From assembly GCA_033964015.1 (NCBI GenBank), contig CM066915.1, positions 13,105,573 to 13,169,572 of the forward strand: a stretch of 64,000 nt of DNA. Reading direction: 5' to 3'. Source of the DNA: Scolanthus callimorphus (Eukaryota; Cnidaria; Anthozoa; Actiniaria; Edwardsiidae). Below are positions 34,812-47,591 of the stretch, in pieces (within the stretch, counting starts at the first letter, position 1; each line of letters opens with the position of its first letter). The notes beneath the pieces were generated by a model that was not told where the DNA came from, searched no databases, and worked only from the letters and a program-made list of their open reading frames with translations. The position numbers and the translations under genes are program-made.

Positions 34812-36368
34812 CACAGGAAATTTCTGCAGAATCCCATCCATGGGATTTGACATGGGAATATCAGGAATTCCCATGACAAATCCCAACCGTGTAATATCCG
34901 AACACTTCCCAATCATGGGAATTTAATTACAAATCCCACGCTTGGGATTTCTTTCACGGCAATGGGAAAATCGTTCCCATCCTTCCTTGGGATTCGAATT
35001 GCCCATAGCGGGGGAAATGCAGCAGTGGTTCGAACTCTGCGGTTGACGATAGCCGTTATGATCGCCAAACTTTCTCCTTCAAAAAAGTTTTATTTCGCGT
35101 GATCACAGAAGAACAGGGAAACACGTTAAAGAGTCTCAGACTGGAAACTCGTCTCTAGTGTGAATTCAGCAATTCTCAAACATGATTCGCGCTCTAGCTT
35201 ATATGCGATGCATACTGTTCTTTGAAAGTGTAAACGACAACTCTTTCCCGTACGTTGATGAGTAATATTGACCGAATAGTTTGCACTTCGCGCCACTTCG
35301 CAAAAAAGTAGATTGTAACAAATACAAAAATCAGATATCACGAAGCGGTTTAACATGAGTGAGTTAAAAATAATTACAACACAGTAAAAGATCACGGAAA
35401 CTGGCCCCTGATTGCAAACAACCACGCTTGAGCAACTCCCGTGGTTCACTCCCGTGTGACCATGATAATCAAAAGATTTTACGATATGCCACGGGGCAGG
35501 AAAACTGTATCGTATCTCGGGGTATCATTGTATCCGTACTCCCGATACGGCAAACCCATTGAAAATATCGTTATATCGGGGTCCGGTTAATTCATGAATT
35601 TTCCAACCAAAGACTGATTGTATTGCATTAATCACTGCGAGATTCAGTTTATTAAAGATATTTACTGTAAAGACATTGGTTTTGAAATCGTATGATTGCT
35701 AAAGTTTCTGTTCTACTTTTATTTACCATAGACCGCATCTATATCGTTGTAGCGGGAACAAATTTATGCTTCGGTCACAAGATTACCATCGTAAAATCGG
35801 GAATATCGTTGGACCGAGTATCGTTACATAGGGGTTCTGTTACATACAGTTTCTGTATTTTTCGTCGGGACCCAGAAATGTTATCTTAAATCGGGGATAT
35901 CGTTAGTTCGAAGGTCGTAAAATTTGGGGTTCCATAGTGCAAATATCAGTAGTTTTCCCTTATCCTTCAAATTCTGATTCTCAGCAACGGGAAATGATTT
36001 CGCCATTCACGAACCACTCGGTCCCACCACCTGCACCATTCCCATGCATGGGTTTATTTATCCCATCGATGGGAAGACGATAATTACCAGGGATGGGATT
36101 TGAATTCCCAAAGTTGGATCAGTAACCAACTTAAATCCCATCCACGGGAATAATGTTCAATGGCATTGCGAATTCCCAACCATGTGAAACTCAAAAATTC
36201 CCACCCATGTGATTTATTTTCCCATCAATGGGATGAACTTTAAGCTTGGGAAAACTGGAGGCCTCTTTTTTTCCCAACCATGGGATTTACCCAGCCTCGG
36301 GAATTGTCGAAATACCCATGAATGGGAAGATATTTCCCAAGGGTTTTTTTTTGCAGAAATTTCCTGTG
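34812..36368. mobile_element. 1.56 kb element with CCCAT..ATGGG palindrome arrays
   Basis: Perfect 17 bp termini CACAGGAAATTTCTGCA are inverted at both ends. The outer 200-330 bp on each side hold many palindromes of the type TCCCATCCATGGGA and GGAATTCCCAT. The CA..TG ends suggest a hAT relative. No 8 bp duplication is clear. An inner stretch (35480-35930) has scattered TATCGGGGT words. The longest frame (35126-35449, minus) has no family signature. Confidence 0.75.
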
Positions 36369-38423
36369 TGTGTTTCAAATATATTTATTAAAGGTATAAG
36401 AATTTCCCTCACCGAGCTATATTCCTGCGAGAGAAAGCCCCATTTCTCTGGCCATCGCCTCTGTGCGTACAACTCCATTTTGACGTGATCCTTCCTATAT
36501 AAATAACAGTGTGTTGGTAAGTGACAAAAGCAGCCTCTGCTATGTGAGCATAGACGTCTAGAGCGTATCAGAAGATCCTGGTAAAAACGGGGGATAATTC
36601 GACCTCGCTATCGCTATTTAACTGGGACGTTACTAGCACATTACAAGGGAATAACCATGAAGGAAGTGAACCATAGTTGAAATACTGAAAGGTCCGTAAT
36701 TCTGGATAATGCGTTATTTTCTTGCCAGAGAAATCAAAAGTCAACTCGGCGTTACGTACTTACTTATCCTCTTCCCTTCCCGAGTGGGAAAAGTAAGACC
36801 GCGACACAAGCGACGGGCTCTATCTAATGTTAAATATACCTATATGTAATAAGAGCTTCCAAGAGAAGGGAATGTCTGAAACTTCTGAAATATGTATTTC
36901 GTTAAATGAGACATTTTCTGTAGACCTAAATCGAGAGCTAAATTCTGTGCCCTAGTAAAAAGAAGGCAGGGATTTTAGTTGTCGCTTTGTTGTAGTTATA
37001 TGTCTAGTAAAAACTTCGGTGTCCTGGGAAAAATACCTTCGTTTAGTTGCTTATAGCTTATATCGGTCAAAACTCACATAGGAAACTTAAAGCGTTCCTA
37101 TAGGTCCTTTTGTTTAGTCAGCCAATTAGAATGCGAAGTCTCATGGATTGGTTTGTCTTGATCGGGTTTCGTTTCTGATTGGCTAAGTGTAATTATCAAA
37201 TTGATCCATTGTTCATAGGATGCTTATCCAATCTCTGCACTGGATTCGGATCAGGTGACACTACTTGTATCGAAACAACATGGCTAGGTGTCTGATACAG
37301 AATACTAATTGATCTAAGGGACGGACCATTAGAAAAGTGAGGGGGTGGGACTTTCTTTACTTGCTCGTAAAAAAAAATTCGGAGAGTTTTTGTCGTGAAT
37401 ATTTTTTGGTGGCTTATCAGCCAAGGAATTACTGCGACTTTTATAATTTTTCGAACTCGCGTGTACGATTTCCAACCGACAACTGGGAACAGTTTCTCTC
37501 ACAGAAATTTCTCTTTTGTTGCGCGCGAAGCGCGCCCTGATTTTGATAAACCCATTTCATCAAGCCCCAGAGAAAAGATAGATGAACATTCCATTTGTTG
37601 TGTATAGTATGGGTTTTGGGGGAGGGGGAGTTTGTTTCTCCTGGCCAAGATACATGTTCTTGTAATGAACATTCGTAGTCATTCCTTAAAAAAGAGTGCG
37701 ATCGTATTGTTCCACTGCTTGAGTTCTCCAAAACCATATTGCAATTGATATATGTGATGGTATTCCATCAAATTTTTAGAGTACTATTTTTAGAGTTGAA
37801 AGAACATCAAGAGTGCCTTTTTATTCTGTCAACATAATTCAATTGCCTAATCAAAACCTTTTTATTATTATTATTTTTTTAATAATATAGATTATTGTGG
37901 CTCTTACATCTTTTTTTAACATCATTTTTTACATTTTTTCCCCTCATATCACTACCCCCTACCCGTATATTACTTCCACCCTGTCCCAGGAGAAAAAAAA
38001 CAACAACAACAATCTCACACTACAAAAAACGCGTTCCAAACTAAAATGTGGCGTTCCAAAATTGGAAAATCAGAGCTTTTTTATAAGATTATCTCCAAAC
38101 TTGTAAGGTCGTTCGTTGCTGTTCTGGTCAAAACGATCTAACTATCATTTAAACCTACTTCTTCTCAGCTACGAATGCCTTGTTCGGCTACAATTTTTGG
38201 TAATCGGTAATCTGGTCATTCTACTCGGAATTCAAATTGTGGCATCTGAACCAACGCGGAAATACCGAACATATCCACCAATAAGCAAAACTTGCGAAAA
38301 TTCGATGTTTGGAAATCGATACTTTTCCATCGACCCCTAAAAAATGTAGTGTGAAAACAGTATAGAATCCTCAAACAAAAACATCTCATAAAAAAACTTT
38401 GAATTTGCGAGTTTCATTTTCTA
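36369..38423. other. Gene-free interval
   Basis: At 37317-37346 CTAAGGGACGGACCATTAG matches one end of the 10973 family, without a clear partner end. No gene recognised. Confidence 0.4.
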
Positions 38424-38632
38424 GCCAACCCCAAATGACTCATAATTTCTGAGTCTTTCGGCAACCCCCAAATGACTCGGAATTTCTGAGTCTCTCGGCA
38501 ACCCCCAAATGACTCGGAATTTCTGAGTCTCTCGCCAACCCCAAAATCATTCAGAATATATGAGTCTCTCGCCAACCCAAAAATGACTCAGACTTTCTGA
38601 GTCTCTCACCAACCCCAAAATGACTCCACTAA
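38424..38632 (-). repeat. 38 bp minisatellite, inverted orientation
   Basis: About five copies of the unit found at 41168-42047, here in reverse. Each has the dyad ACTCAGAAATTCTGAGT in variants. Confidence 0.85.
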
Positions 38633-38705
38633 CCCTTAGAATTTCTCGGCACGACTCAGAAAACTTGCGATCACTACCCCTAAAAAAATGCTCGATGCAT
38701 TTTAA

Positions 38706-39037
38706 AGAGCCTGTGTCAGCCCCCCGCCGCCGAAGTATCTTGTCTTGTAAATTGTAATTGTAGTGAAGTTAAATGTAATAGTCGCGCGTTGTTCACATGA
38801 GCTTCTGGCTCGGGTAACCTCTCCCCACGTCATCGACTCTAAATAAATTATTGTATTGTATTGTATCAACATACCAAATCGGAGAAATTATCAATTTCCA
38901 TCGGCTGATTTAGAGAATTGAATTCAGTAAATCAAATATAAAACTTTGTTTTTAGATGTTGATTAAGATGTTTCTACAAGTAATTCCTGTTCATATCAAA
39001 CGAGAACAATAACAAAGGAGTGGCTGACACGGGCTCT
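38706..39037. mobile_element. 332 bp MITE with AGAGCCTGTGTCAGCC ends
   Basis: The inverted ends at 38706 and 39037 match over about 16 bp. The left flank is TTAA, the right AAAT. Inside is an (ATTGT)n tail at 38853-38872 preceded by AATAAATT, perhaps a captured retroposon end. Confidence 0.6.
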
Positions 39038-41167
39038 AAATTTAAAGAGACGACTATCGGCCCTGGTTGGCGGGTAGTGCATTACTCTCCGGCTATAAAC
39101 CCACGTTTTGATTAGACTCTACATTCAACCTGATGATCGCTGCTCCGTATTTCCAGATTCTCGACAACATTCTGCCCAGCTCAAACCTATGCAATTACTT
39201 GCCATCCGGTTAGAAATAACCGCTGCTGATACGATATTCAAAACAAGCGAATATCCAATCAGAAACGCAGAGAAAATTTAATGACCCAATCAGAAGGAAG
39301 AATAATATGCCAACACCTTTCACGTCATAGAGTGATGTATTTTGCAACGGACTGATTATGCCTTGAATTTTCATATGTCTTTGTCGTCGATGGCTACAAT
39401 GTCAAGTAAAAGTAGGAAAGGAAAGGCCAACAGTAGTTGTTACGTGATTGACGTATTTGTCTTAGATTATATAACAGCGCTTTTATAATAGAATGCACGT
39501 GACCAACCACGCCACCAAAGCAATGTAATTCAATGCCTTATGAAGTTGATTCATTCCAATAAACGTCTTAGTATTGAACACACGTCTTGTTATACTCTGC
39601 ACGTTACAGTAGTGTTACATCCAAACAAGTGCAAGAAGGAGAGGACGAAGATTTTTACAAAAGAATACAGTTATTGATGCTTTTCCCCAGGCCTTCCTCT
39701 CGGGGTTATCTTTGGTTCAGCGATGACGGAGTTTTAAAGCCCAAAGAAGATGCCGATTTGTTTCTATAAAACCTTCATAAACATAAGTGATTATGGAATG
39801 TAAATGCTGATTTCTTTGATATATGCTCGTCTATTTACCATTCTGTGTAGTGAGGACTTTGCGTATGATCGTCTGCAAAGGTCTCTTCAATTTCCAATAG
39901 GTCCGTGAGAGACCTCAGCTGGCGGCTCAGGAAAATTAACTGGAGTAAGCAAATTAACGTACTTGCGAGTAGTATCAGCAACACGAAAGTACAGGATTGA
40001 TCTCAGATTTCTTTTGGAAGAACACTGGAAAAAATAGAGGTTCTTACACTCAGGTTCGACATGACTCGCAATGTCAAACACCATTTGTTGGTAACATTGG
40101 CGTTAAGTCTACGTGCAGACGCTAGTAAAATAATTCGCATTCTATTACGAGGATGATATGTGTAGTGATATTTTTTCTAAAGCATTTCTAAACGAGTTTT
40201 AGATACTCTTCAGACTTCTGTAGCCCGTTTCTTCAGCGCCCTGAAGCACTAATTTCCGGCTGATTTGTTTAAACAAATTATATTGTGTTTAATTTAGACA
40301 ATGGTTGCACGCAATAACTGATTTTTGACAGGCTCAAAATTGTATCATGATCACAAATCACTTCCAATAGAAGCGGGGCGCTTCAACTGACATCCCGCCG
40401 TGATTATAGCTGCACGCAGGCTAACGTTGGTTATCAACAAAATGTCTGGATTTTAATACAGTTTACCAGTTGACATTGTTCAAACGTTAATGGTACCTTT
40501 CCAGTCAACACGTACGTTGGGCTATATATTAAAAGACACGAATATGCACCCTCATGGTCCCGTCCGGCGTACCCTGGGGACCAGAGGCTGGAACTCTGCC
40601 CTTTCGCGTTTGTGTAATTCTTTGGACCTCGAGCCTCTGGTTTCCAGGGTACGTGTTTTGACGCGGACTTCCGCTGTTTGGAACGTTTTGGCTGCCCTTT
40701 TTACGTATTTCCATTCTATATTATGTTTTATTTGGTTTGGTAATTTGGTTTGTAGGTTAATTTACAGTTTTGTTAGCTCGTGAAAAATGTCATATAAATT
40801 CCTTTTTACACTGACATAACTGACAGATATACACGGGAAGATACCTTCGCAGCAGAGAGAAAGCCCCGTGAAAGAGTCGATGACTATTTTATATCGAATT
40901 GAAAGGCAAGTTTAGTGGTATCGTTTTGACGAATGCAGCCGAATGGAACTGATGCAGAGAAGTAGTTTCGCCATTTCCCCTCCTTCTACAAAGTGTAAAC
41001 AGATTAAATATACTCGATGATTATAGCTTGCAGATCTGACATTTGACGTATATTGACGTAAACCATTTGTGTAAATCGAGATCACTTTTGTTACATCGAT
41101 TTAGTATACACAGAACGCTAGAAATTCCAGAGTCCAGTAGAGAATATCCTATTCAGGACTGTTGATC
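39038..41167. other. Gene-free interval between the two minisatellites
   Basis: No recognised gene. An imperfect hairpin (CCCTGGGGACCAGAGGC) lies at 40570-40655. Around 39540-39650 an AATAAA and a TGTTAT..TTACA sequence could be a solo LTR end, but no partner was found. Confidence 0.35.
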
Positions 41168-42047
41168 AAACTCAGAAATTCTGAATCATTTTCGGAGTTG
41201 GCGAGAGACTCGGGAGACTCAAGAATTGTGACTCCTTTGTAGACTGCTTGCAGCCCCTTCTTCGGCGAACGTCCGTAAATCGAGAGAATGTTTTTCTATC
41301 CGCATCACGCTTCGGTTTGTTTACGGTGTCGTTCGCCGAAGAATGGGCTGCAAGCAGTCTAACTCCTTTGGGGGTTGGAGAGAGACTCAGAACTTCTGAT
41401 TTTGAATCGTTTTCGGAGTTGAGTCTTGGTGGCGAGAGACTCAGAAATTCTGTGTCATTTGGGGGTTGGCGAGAGACTCAGAAATTCTGAGTGATTTGGG
41501 AGTTGGCGAGAGACTCAGAAATTCCGAGTCATTTTGGGGTTGGCGAGAGACTCAGAAATTCTGAGTCATTTTGGGGTTGGCGAGAGACTCGGAAATTCTG
41601 AGTCATTCTGAGAGACTTAGAAATTCTGTGTGATTTGGGGGTTGGCGAGATACTCAGAAGTTCTGAATCATTTAGGGGTTGGCGAGAGAGTCAGAAATTC
41701 CGAGTCATTTGGGAGTTGGCGACAGACTCGGAAATTCTGAGTCATTTGGGGGTTGGCGAAAGACTCAGAAATTCCGAGTCATTTGGGAGTTGGCGAGAGA
41801 CTCGAAAATTCTGAGTCATTTGGGGGTTGGCGAGAGATTCGGAAATTCTGAGTCATTTTGGGGTTGGCGAGAGATTCAGAAATTCTGTGTGATTTGGGGG
41901 TTGGCGAGATACTCAGAAATTCTGAGTCATTTTGGGGTTGGCGAGAGACTCGGAAATTCTGAGTCATTTTGGGGTTGGTGAGAGACTCGGAAATTCTGAG
42001 TCATTCTGAGAGACTCAGAAATTCTGTGTGATTTGGGGATTGGCGAG
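41168..42047 (+). repeat. 38 bp minisatellite with palindromic core
   Basis: About 20 variant copies of GGTTGGCGAGAGACTCAGAA and TTCTGAGTCATTTGGG. Each unit holds the 17 bp dyad ACTCAGAAATTCTGAGT. Frames across it are repeat artefacts. A hairpin element interrupts it near the left end. Confidence 0.9.
41238..41362. mobile_element. 125 bp hairpin MITE
   Basis: TAGACTGCTTGCAGCCC..TTCGGCGAACG and its inverse (41238-41274, 41324-41362) form long arms around a 50 bp loop. It is inserted in the minisatellite. A single arm word recurs near 30366. Confidence 0.8.
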
Positions 42048-42359
42048 TTCGGCGGAACAGCGTTGAAAATACTTTTAAGTTGGAATAGTTGTAAAAGATT
42101 GAGTGAATGACTAAAGCTATTGAGCATAGGGCCCTTCGCGTTGAATAGATCACCAATCTTATGTATGCCTTATGAAAACAATGTGTTATTGACAAGAGAT
42201 TTTCTCACAACGCAAACAAATTTGTTATTCCAAACATATTGGTTTGCCCGGTTACGTAGCGACTCAACTGGCGGCTCGTTGATCTCCGCCCAAGCCTCTA
42301 GACATTCTCTGTAACAAGTATTCAAATGTTTGCTAAGTTCAAGTTTCGAGACGTCGTAA

Positions 42360-44245
42360 TTACAATGGAATATTAGTCCCCCCCACGTTTCTTAGTAGGT
42401 GCAACATTATATATTTCCAAGATGACTCTGGGTCCTCAAAAAGTTTCTTAACACACATGATTCTTTGGGCTTTAACCATGGACAAAATGTCAGGCATTTT
42501 TAAACCACCGTGTTTTAAGTTGTTAATCATTGCCGCCCTTTTAATTTTATCTTTGCCTTTCCAGAGAAACTCAAACAGGAGGCTATTTACCTCTTTGACG
42601 AAATCGTTTTCATGGGGCAAAACATTCAGGATATAGAGAATGTTTGGTACGATAAATGTTTTAATAACTTGGATTTTGCCAATCAGCGTTAGGCCTCTTC
42701 CCCTTCAAGTTTCTCAGTTTTCCTTTAATAAAGTCTACCACCGAATCCCGATTCAATTCCTTTAAAAGACGATTGTCATACGTAAAATGTATGCCGATAA
42801 TTTTTACTGCCTTTTTTATTTATTTAACCTTGAGTTCTTCAGCATTTGCTTTCATAGATCCTAAGCTGAGAACTTCTGTTTTATTGCTGTTGATTTTTAA
42901 GCCGGAGAAACACCTGAAAGAGTGGAAGGTTTCAAAAAGGTTTAAAAAAGAGCTTTTATCTTTAACAAAAGCTGTAATGTCGTCTCATAATTATTAATGC
43001 CTTTTATGTTTGGGTTGTTGCGAACATTAATGGACAGTAACTCAAGTGCAATAATGAACAAAAAAGGCGAAAGAGGATCACCCTGAGGGACGCCGGAGCA
43101 GATTCTGAACAGGGCAGTCGAGTAGCCATTATTAATTACACTGCTGCTGATATTTTTATAGAACATCGTAACCCATGAGAACGATTCTCCAAAGTTGAAT
43201 TTACGAAGAGCTTTTATGAAAAAAGTACGATCAAGAGAGTCAAATGCCTTTTCAAAATCTATCGTCAGTAACGCATCCATGTTTTTTGATTTTGTGTAGT
43301 TCACTAGATCGTCACTGTTCTAATTGTGTCAAAAATTGTTCTCCCCTTAACATATGCATTTTGGTTATGGTGGATGATGCTTGGGAGCACTTTTTCTTCT
43401 CTTTTGGAAAAACATTTTGAAGCAATCTTCACATCTACATTAATCAAAGAAATTGGTCTCCAGTTTTTAACGTAACGTCTGTCTTTACCCTTCTTTTCCA
43501 GCAATGTAATAATGGCTTGCTTCTGGGATGTGCTTAGTTCACCCTTTCTGTAACTGTAGTTCAAACATTCAACCAACATGTTTCCGAAAAAGGCCAAAAC
43601 GTTTTATAAAATTCAACCGTTAAAGGCATCGTTTCCGGGAGATTTATTATTCTCAAAGGTCGAGAGAATGTTAAAACACTCAGCAAGAGAGAGCTCTCCC
43701 TCACAGGTATCCCTCGCCGAGTCGGACAAAGACGGGATGGCGGGAGAATTAAGAAAAGGACACGTTAGCTCATCAATTTCATTCACGCCCTTATTCCCAT
43801 ATAAATCAGCGTAAAAATTATGGATCTCGTCCATGATTGTTTTGGGATTTGTTGTTACTTTACCGTCCGATCTATATACTTTCCTAATAACGCTCTTCTT
43901 TTTCCTTGAATTTTCTAAATTTAAGAAGGAGCGAATAATTGCTCCTTCTGTGATATAATCATAATGTTTATGATATTCTCCCTTTAAAGATTGCAGTACT
44001 TTCGCTGAACTTTCTGATGGATTTTCTGCGCATTGTCTCTCGGCCATTTCTAGTCCCCTTCCATATTTTTAACTCGATCCCTTCTTTTCCGTGCTCTGGC
44101 TTTACTATGTATGGTCTCCGTTCTTATTTTATATTTAAGCCAGTCCCAGCGTATCCTAATATCATTCGTGTATTCAACTTCTTTGGGCCACTCGAGATGA
44201 ACGCGCATTTCACAAAAAACCTTATCCTCGCATAGACTGTTATTA
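42360..44245 (-). pseudogene. LINE ORF2, reverse transcriptase part
   Basis: It would copy the element RNA at the target site. The frame pieces are 43613-44047 (linker, ending S-P-G-N-D-A-F-N-G), 43304-43597 (W-R-P-I-S-L-I-N-V-D, N-Q-N-A-Y-V-K-G-R), 42942-43304 (T-I-D-F-E-K-A-F-D-S, then G-V-P-Q-G-D-P-L-S-P) and 42360-42620 (post-RT, G-K-D-K-I-K-R). The catalytic D-D survives only in a shifted frame near 42985, after a small loss. At least three frameshifts separate the pieces. The motif set is L1/Tx1-like. Confidence 0.85.
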
Positions 44246-44259
44246 GTAGGGTGGCTTAG

Positions 44260-45490
44260 CGACAAAAATGGGTCATTTTGTGCAATTTCGCGTAAAGGCA
44301 CCAAATTTGGCATGAATATTCCTTGCATCATTTTGAACAGAATTAGAAGGGGTGCCACACGATTTGCACTGTGTAGGGGTGGGGAGGGGCAGTTTTGTCA
44401 CCAAAATGTTATGCTATTTTTCTAGCCAAAATATGGACGAATTCATGTATTGAATACATCTACGTGTTCCCTGATAACTTTTGAAGAATTCCAGAAAGAT
44501 GTTACTTTTTAAAATTGAGGGGGAGGGGAGAGGAATTTTGTCAAGTTATCACAATATATTCAATTTGACGTGTCAATTTGTGTGTGCAAACTGACCAAAA
44601 TTGGCACATGTCCTCCATGGAACACCCTTAACATATTCAGAAGGGGTGCCAACAAATCGGACACCAAGGGGGGAGGACAGGGGAATTTTGTCAAATTATA
44701 ATATATTTAACTAGACATGTCAATTTAAGTCTGCAACTGACTAAAGTTGGCATATATATTCCATGGATCACCCCTAATAGATTCAGAAGGGTTGCAAAAA
44801 AATGGAACTCCAATGGGGGAGGGGAGGGGAATTTTTGTAAAATTATTATAATCTATTCAATTTGACGTGTCGATTTAAGTTTGTAACTGACCAACATTGG
44901 CATACATGTTCCATAAATCCCCCTAACAGATTCAGAAGGGGTGCAAAAAATCGGAAACATGGGGGGAGGTGAGGGGAATTTGGTCAAATTTTCATGTTCA
45001 ATCCATGTGATGTGTCAATTTAAGTGTACAACTGATAAAATATGGCACAAATTATTATAATATATTCATTTTGATGTGCCAATTTAAGTGTGCAACTGCC
45101 GAAGTGTGCCACATATTCCTCATGGAGTACCCCTAACAGATTCAGAAGGGGTGCCAAAAAATGGACACAAGAGGGAGGGGATGGGATTTTTTTGTCAAAT
45201 AATAATAATATATTCAATTTCATGTAAATTCATGTCCCCAAGTGTCCAATATTTGAGCAACACTTCTAAATTTGTGAAGGGTGATGCATGGATCATGTAT
45301 GGCAAATTTGATCAGTTACAGCCTTAAATTTTAATTGACACATCAAATTAAATATATTATGATTATTTGACAAAATTCCCCTTCTCTCCTCCTTAATGTC
45401 CGAATTTTGGGCGCCCCTGAACTGTTAGGGGAACATTTATGGAACATGGAACATTTATGCCAACATTAGTCAATTGCACACTTGAATTGA
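44260..45490. repeat. ~147 bp satellite inside the LINE
   Basis: Units contain GGGGAATTTTGTCAA, ATTCAATTTGACGTGTCAATT and ATTCAGAAGGGGTGCC. Copies of the last word start near 44636, 44781, 44930 and 45139. A further copy is inverted at about 45320-45490. The first part (44260-44500) is more diverged. Confidence 0.8.
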
Positions 45491-45596
45491 ACACATTGTT
45501 CTTTTGTCTTGTTGGGGGCGTAAATATTCGCCAGAAAAAATATTAGAATCCTATACTAGGGCATCTAATATTTCGTAGCTGCCAGAGTTATCCGTG

Positions 45597-46367
45597 TAAG
45601 AGGTCGTCTTTAAAGTCGGACCTATGACCAAAAACAAGCTCGCGGTCTCCATATCTCATGAAACGCGCTATAACGGTCCTTGGCTTGACTCTTTCGGCTG
45701 AGCGGCTTCCAATGCGGTGGGCTCTTTGGAACTCAAACAACCTTGCGTTCTCAATACCCACTTTCGACTCAAAAACTTATACAGCTCTTCACAAGTATCT
45801 TCCCCTCTTTCTCTTGAATTCCATAGAAGCGAAGGTTCTCCCTGCGGTTGTAAACCTCGTACTTCAAAAGTTGTAGCTTTAAACGTTCTATATCATTCGC
45901 CACGCTCTTCCCATCAAGTTTACAGGTTTCCTTATTTTCTTTAACTTCAAGATCCATAAAACTGAGGGATTCTTTCACCTCATTTAAATCACGCCGGTTT
46001 TCTTTTACTTCTCCTTCAACCCTCGAAAATGTACTCTCCAACCCACTCACAGCACCGCTAAGTCTGTCGATAGAGACGTTCAATTGCTTGATTTCAGCTT
46101 TAATAATGGCCAGGTCTTCTAGCTGGGTCAAAATGACAGAAAACTATCCAACTTGTTTTGCGACTCCTCCGCCATGTTGAGCGCTTGTAGGATTACGTCA
46201 CCCTCGCTCTCTTCACTGACAGAATTTTTTTCCTTTACTTTTTTTGAGGCCGGATTTTTTTCAGTATCACTCACAAATGATCCACTACTTCTCGTTTTCC
46301 TTTTGGTAAACGGAACTTCCACAGAAGTCGAGAACATTGATAAATTTCGGGAGCACCTAAAGAACAC
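45597..46367 (-). pseudogene. LINE ORF1, RNA-binding protein
   Basis: Two main frames: 46128-46367 (basic/acidic N-terminus with K-R-K-T-R) and 45769-46131 (a coiled coil of heptad-like repeats, then Y-N-R-R-E-N-L-R-F-Y-G-I, the start of the L1 RRM). A third piece continues to about 45597 with Q-R-A-H-R-I-G and R-T-V-I-A-R-F, typical of L1 ORF1 C-termini. Coiled coil plus these two motifs make the L1 ORF1 call secure. Frameshifts lie near 46130 and 45770. Confidence 0.8.
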
Positions 46368-46500
46368 GACCTACTCCTTCATGCTCTCGGCCCAGTCTCA
46401 ATGGATTCACTCAAAACTTGGGAATCTTGCAAGAATTTTTTGGGGGAGCCAGAGAGGCTGCATGATTTTAATTTTTATTTTTTTTTCCTTTTTTTTTTTT

Positions 46501-47591
46501 TTTTTTGCTTTTTGTTTGAAACCCGGAAGTATGGAATCCCCCTCTCGTTAACTCCTGTATCTCAGTATCACAATGTCAATGGACAAACAGAATAAGCGCC
46601 TGTTTCATTGTTTTCCTGAAAAGGGCTCGCGTCCCTCTTTAAATAACTGTATTCACACTAGAGACGGAAAACTCGTCTGAGACGAGTTTCTCGTCAGTAA
46701 AAGTTCCTGTCTTATGTCAATTCTACTCAGAAACACTTGCTTGTTATCTGTCTAAAGTTTCTTTTTCAAAAAAAAATTTTCGCCGGTCATTGGACGCCTT
46801 TGTTGTGTGGTCACAAATAATACACAAATAAATGAAGCAAATAATTCCTTTGTTTCGCGCTATAATTAAAAGACCAAAGACCAAACATCAAAGCAACCTT
46901 TTTTGAATTAGGTGTATGCATCGACCGATTCTGTGATGGACTTCCGATTTCCGTGTGTCCGTCGTCGCACAGGCAACCCACCAGTTTCGAGCGGGAACAT
47001 GAGCACGCACGCGCTTGAATTTAGTTGGCGATGGTTGTGGCGATTATTATTTGAAGGGATTCATTTAGAGATTTTGTCATTTCGTGTTTGGATTTTCGAC
47101 AAGTGAAGGGAAAATATTTTCTTGTCCTTCATAAAAAACTGAAACGTTTCTAGCAAGCTGTCAAATTTAGACTAAACGTCAGATCTACCGCAGTGAAGCG
47201 GAGACAGATAAATATGTTCATGAACACGGTTGTTTCACAAGGGAAAAGACGAGAAGTTAGCAGCGAGGGACGGGGAGTGGAGGGAATGCGACCGCTTAAT
47301 CGAGAGAGAAAGGGAAATTAATGTTTTCAGCAGGAAGATGGAGGTAACCCTAGCCAAAATGTCGAAACCTGAAGATGATAAAAAAGATAGAGACTAAACC
47401 TACCGAAAAAAGCGTCTAGAACATGTCTCGGAGTCTCAGAAGGAAAGATAGAAGGACAGCGCCAGATAATCGGAGAGGGAAGGTGAAATTGGCATTTTCA
47501 ACTATGGTAATCCCGAGCCAATTGCATCTTTTGAATAGATCTCATACTCATTTTTCCATGCATCTTTACTTTAATAGTTTATAACTGGCGT
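46501..47591. other. Gene-free interval
   Basis: A block with CACTAGAGACGGAAAACTCG and ACGAGTTTCTCGTC near 46655-46695 resembles the termini of the Harbinger element at 48307. It may be a truncated relative. Otherwise nothing recognised. Confidence 0.4.

Larger units (their letters stand above)
42360..46500 (-). mobile_element. L1-like LINE, broken and interrupted by satellite
   Basis: From the 5' side on the minus strand: ORF1 (46367-45597), a satellite block (45490-44260), then the RT part of ORF2 (44245-42360). The endonuclease domain that L1-type ORF2 should start with is not visible; the satellite lies in its place. All frames are broken. Confidence 0.75.

Noticed and set aside
35126..35449. 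107-codon minus-strand frame inside the CCCAT/ATGGG element
   Set aside because: No recognisable domain, and it lies in a non-autonomous element.
39540..39650. Solo LTR end with primer-binding site
   Set aside because: AATAAA and a TTACA end are present, but no partner repeat or matching primer site was found.
40490..40783. 97-codon frame with hydrophobic C-terminus
   Set aside because: It overlaps an imperfect hairpin, shows no family features and is likely chance.
41679..41981. 100-codon frame over the 38 bp minisatellite
   Set aside because: It is a read-through of tandem repeats, with similar frames on both strands.
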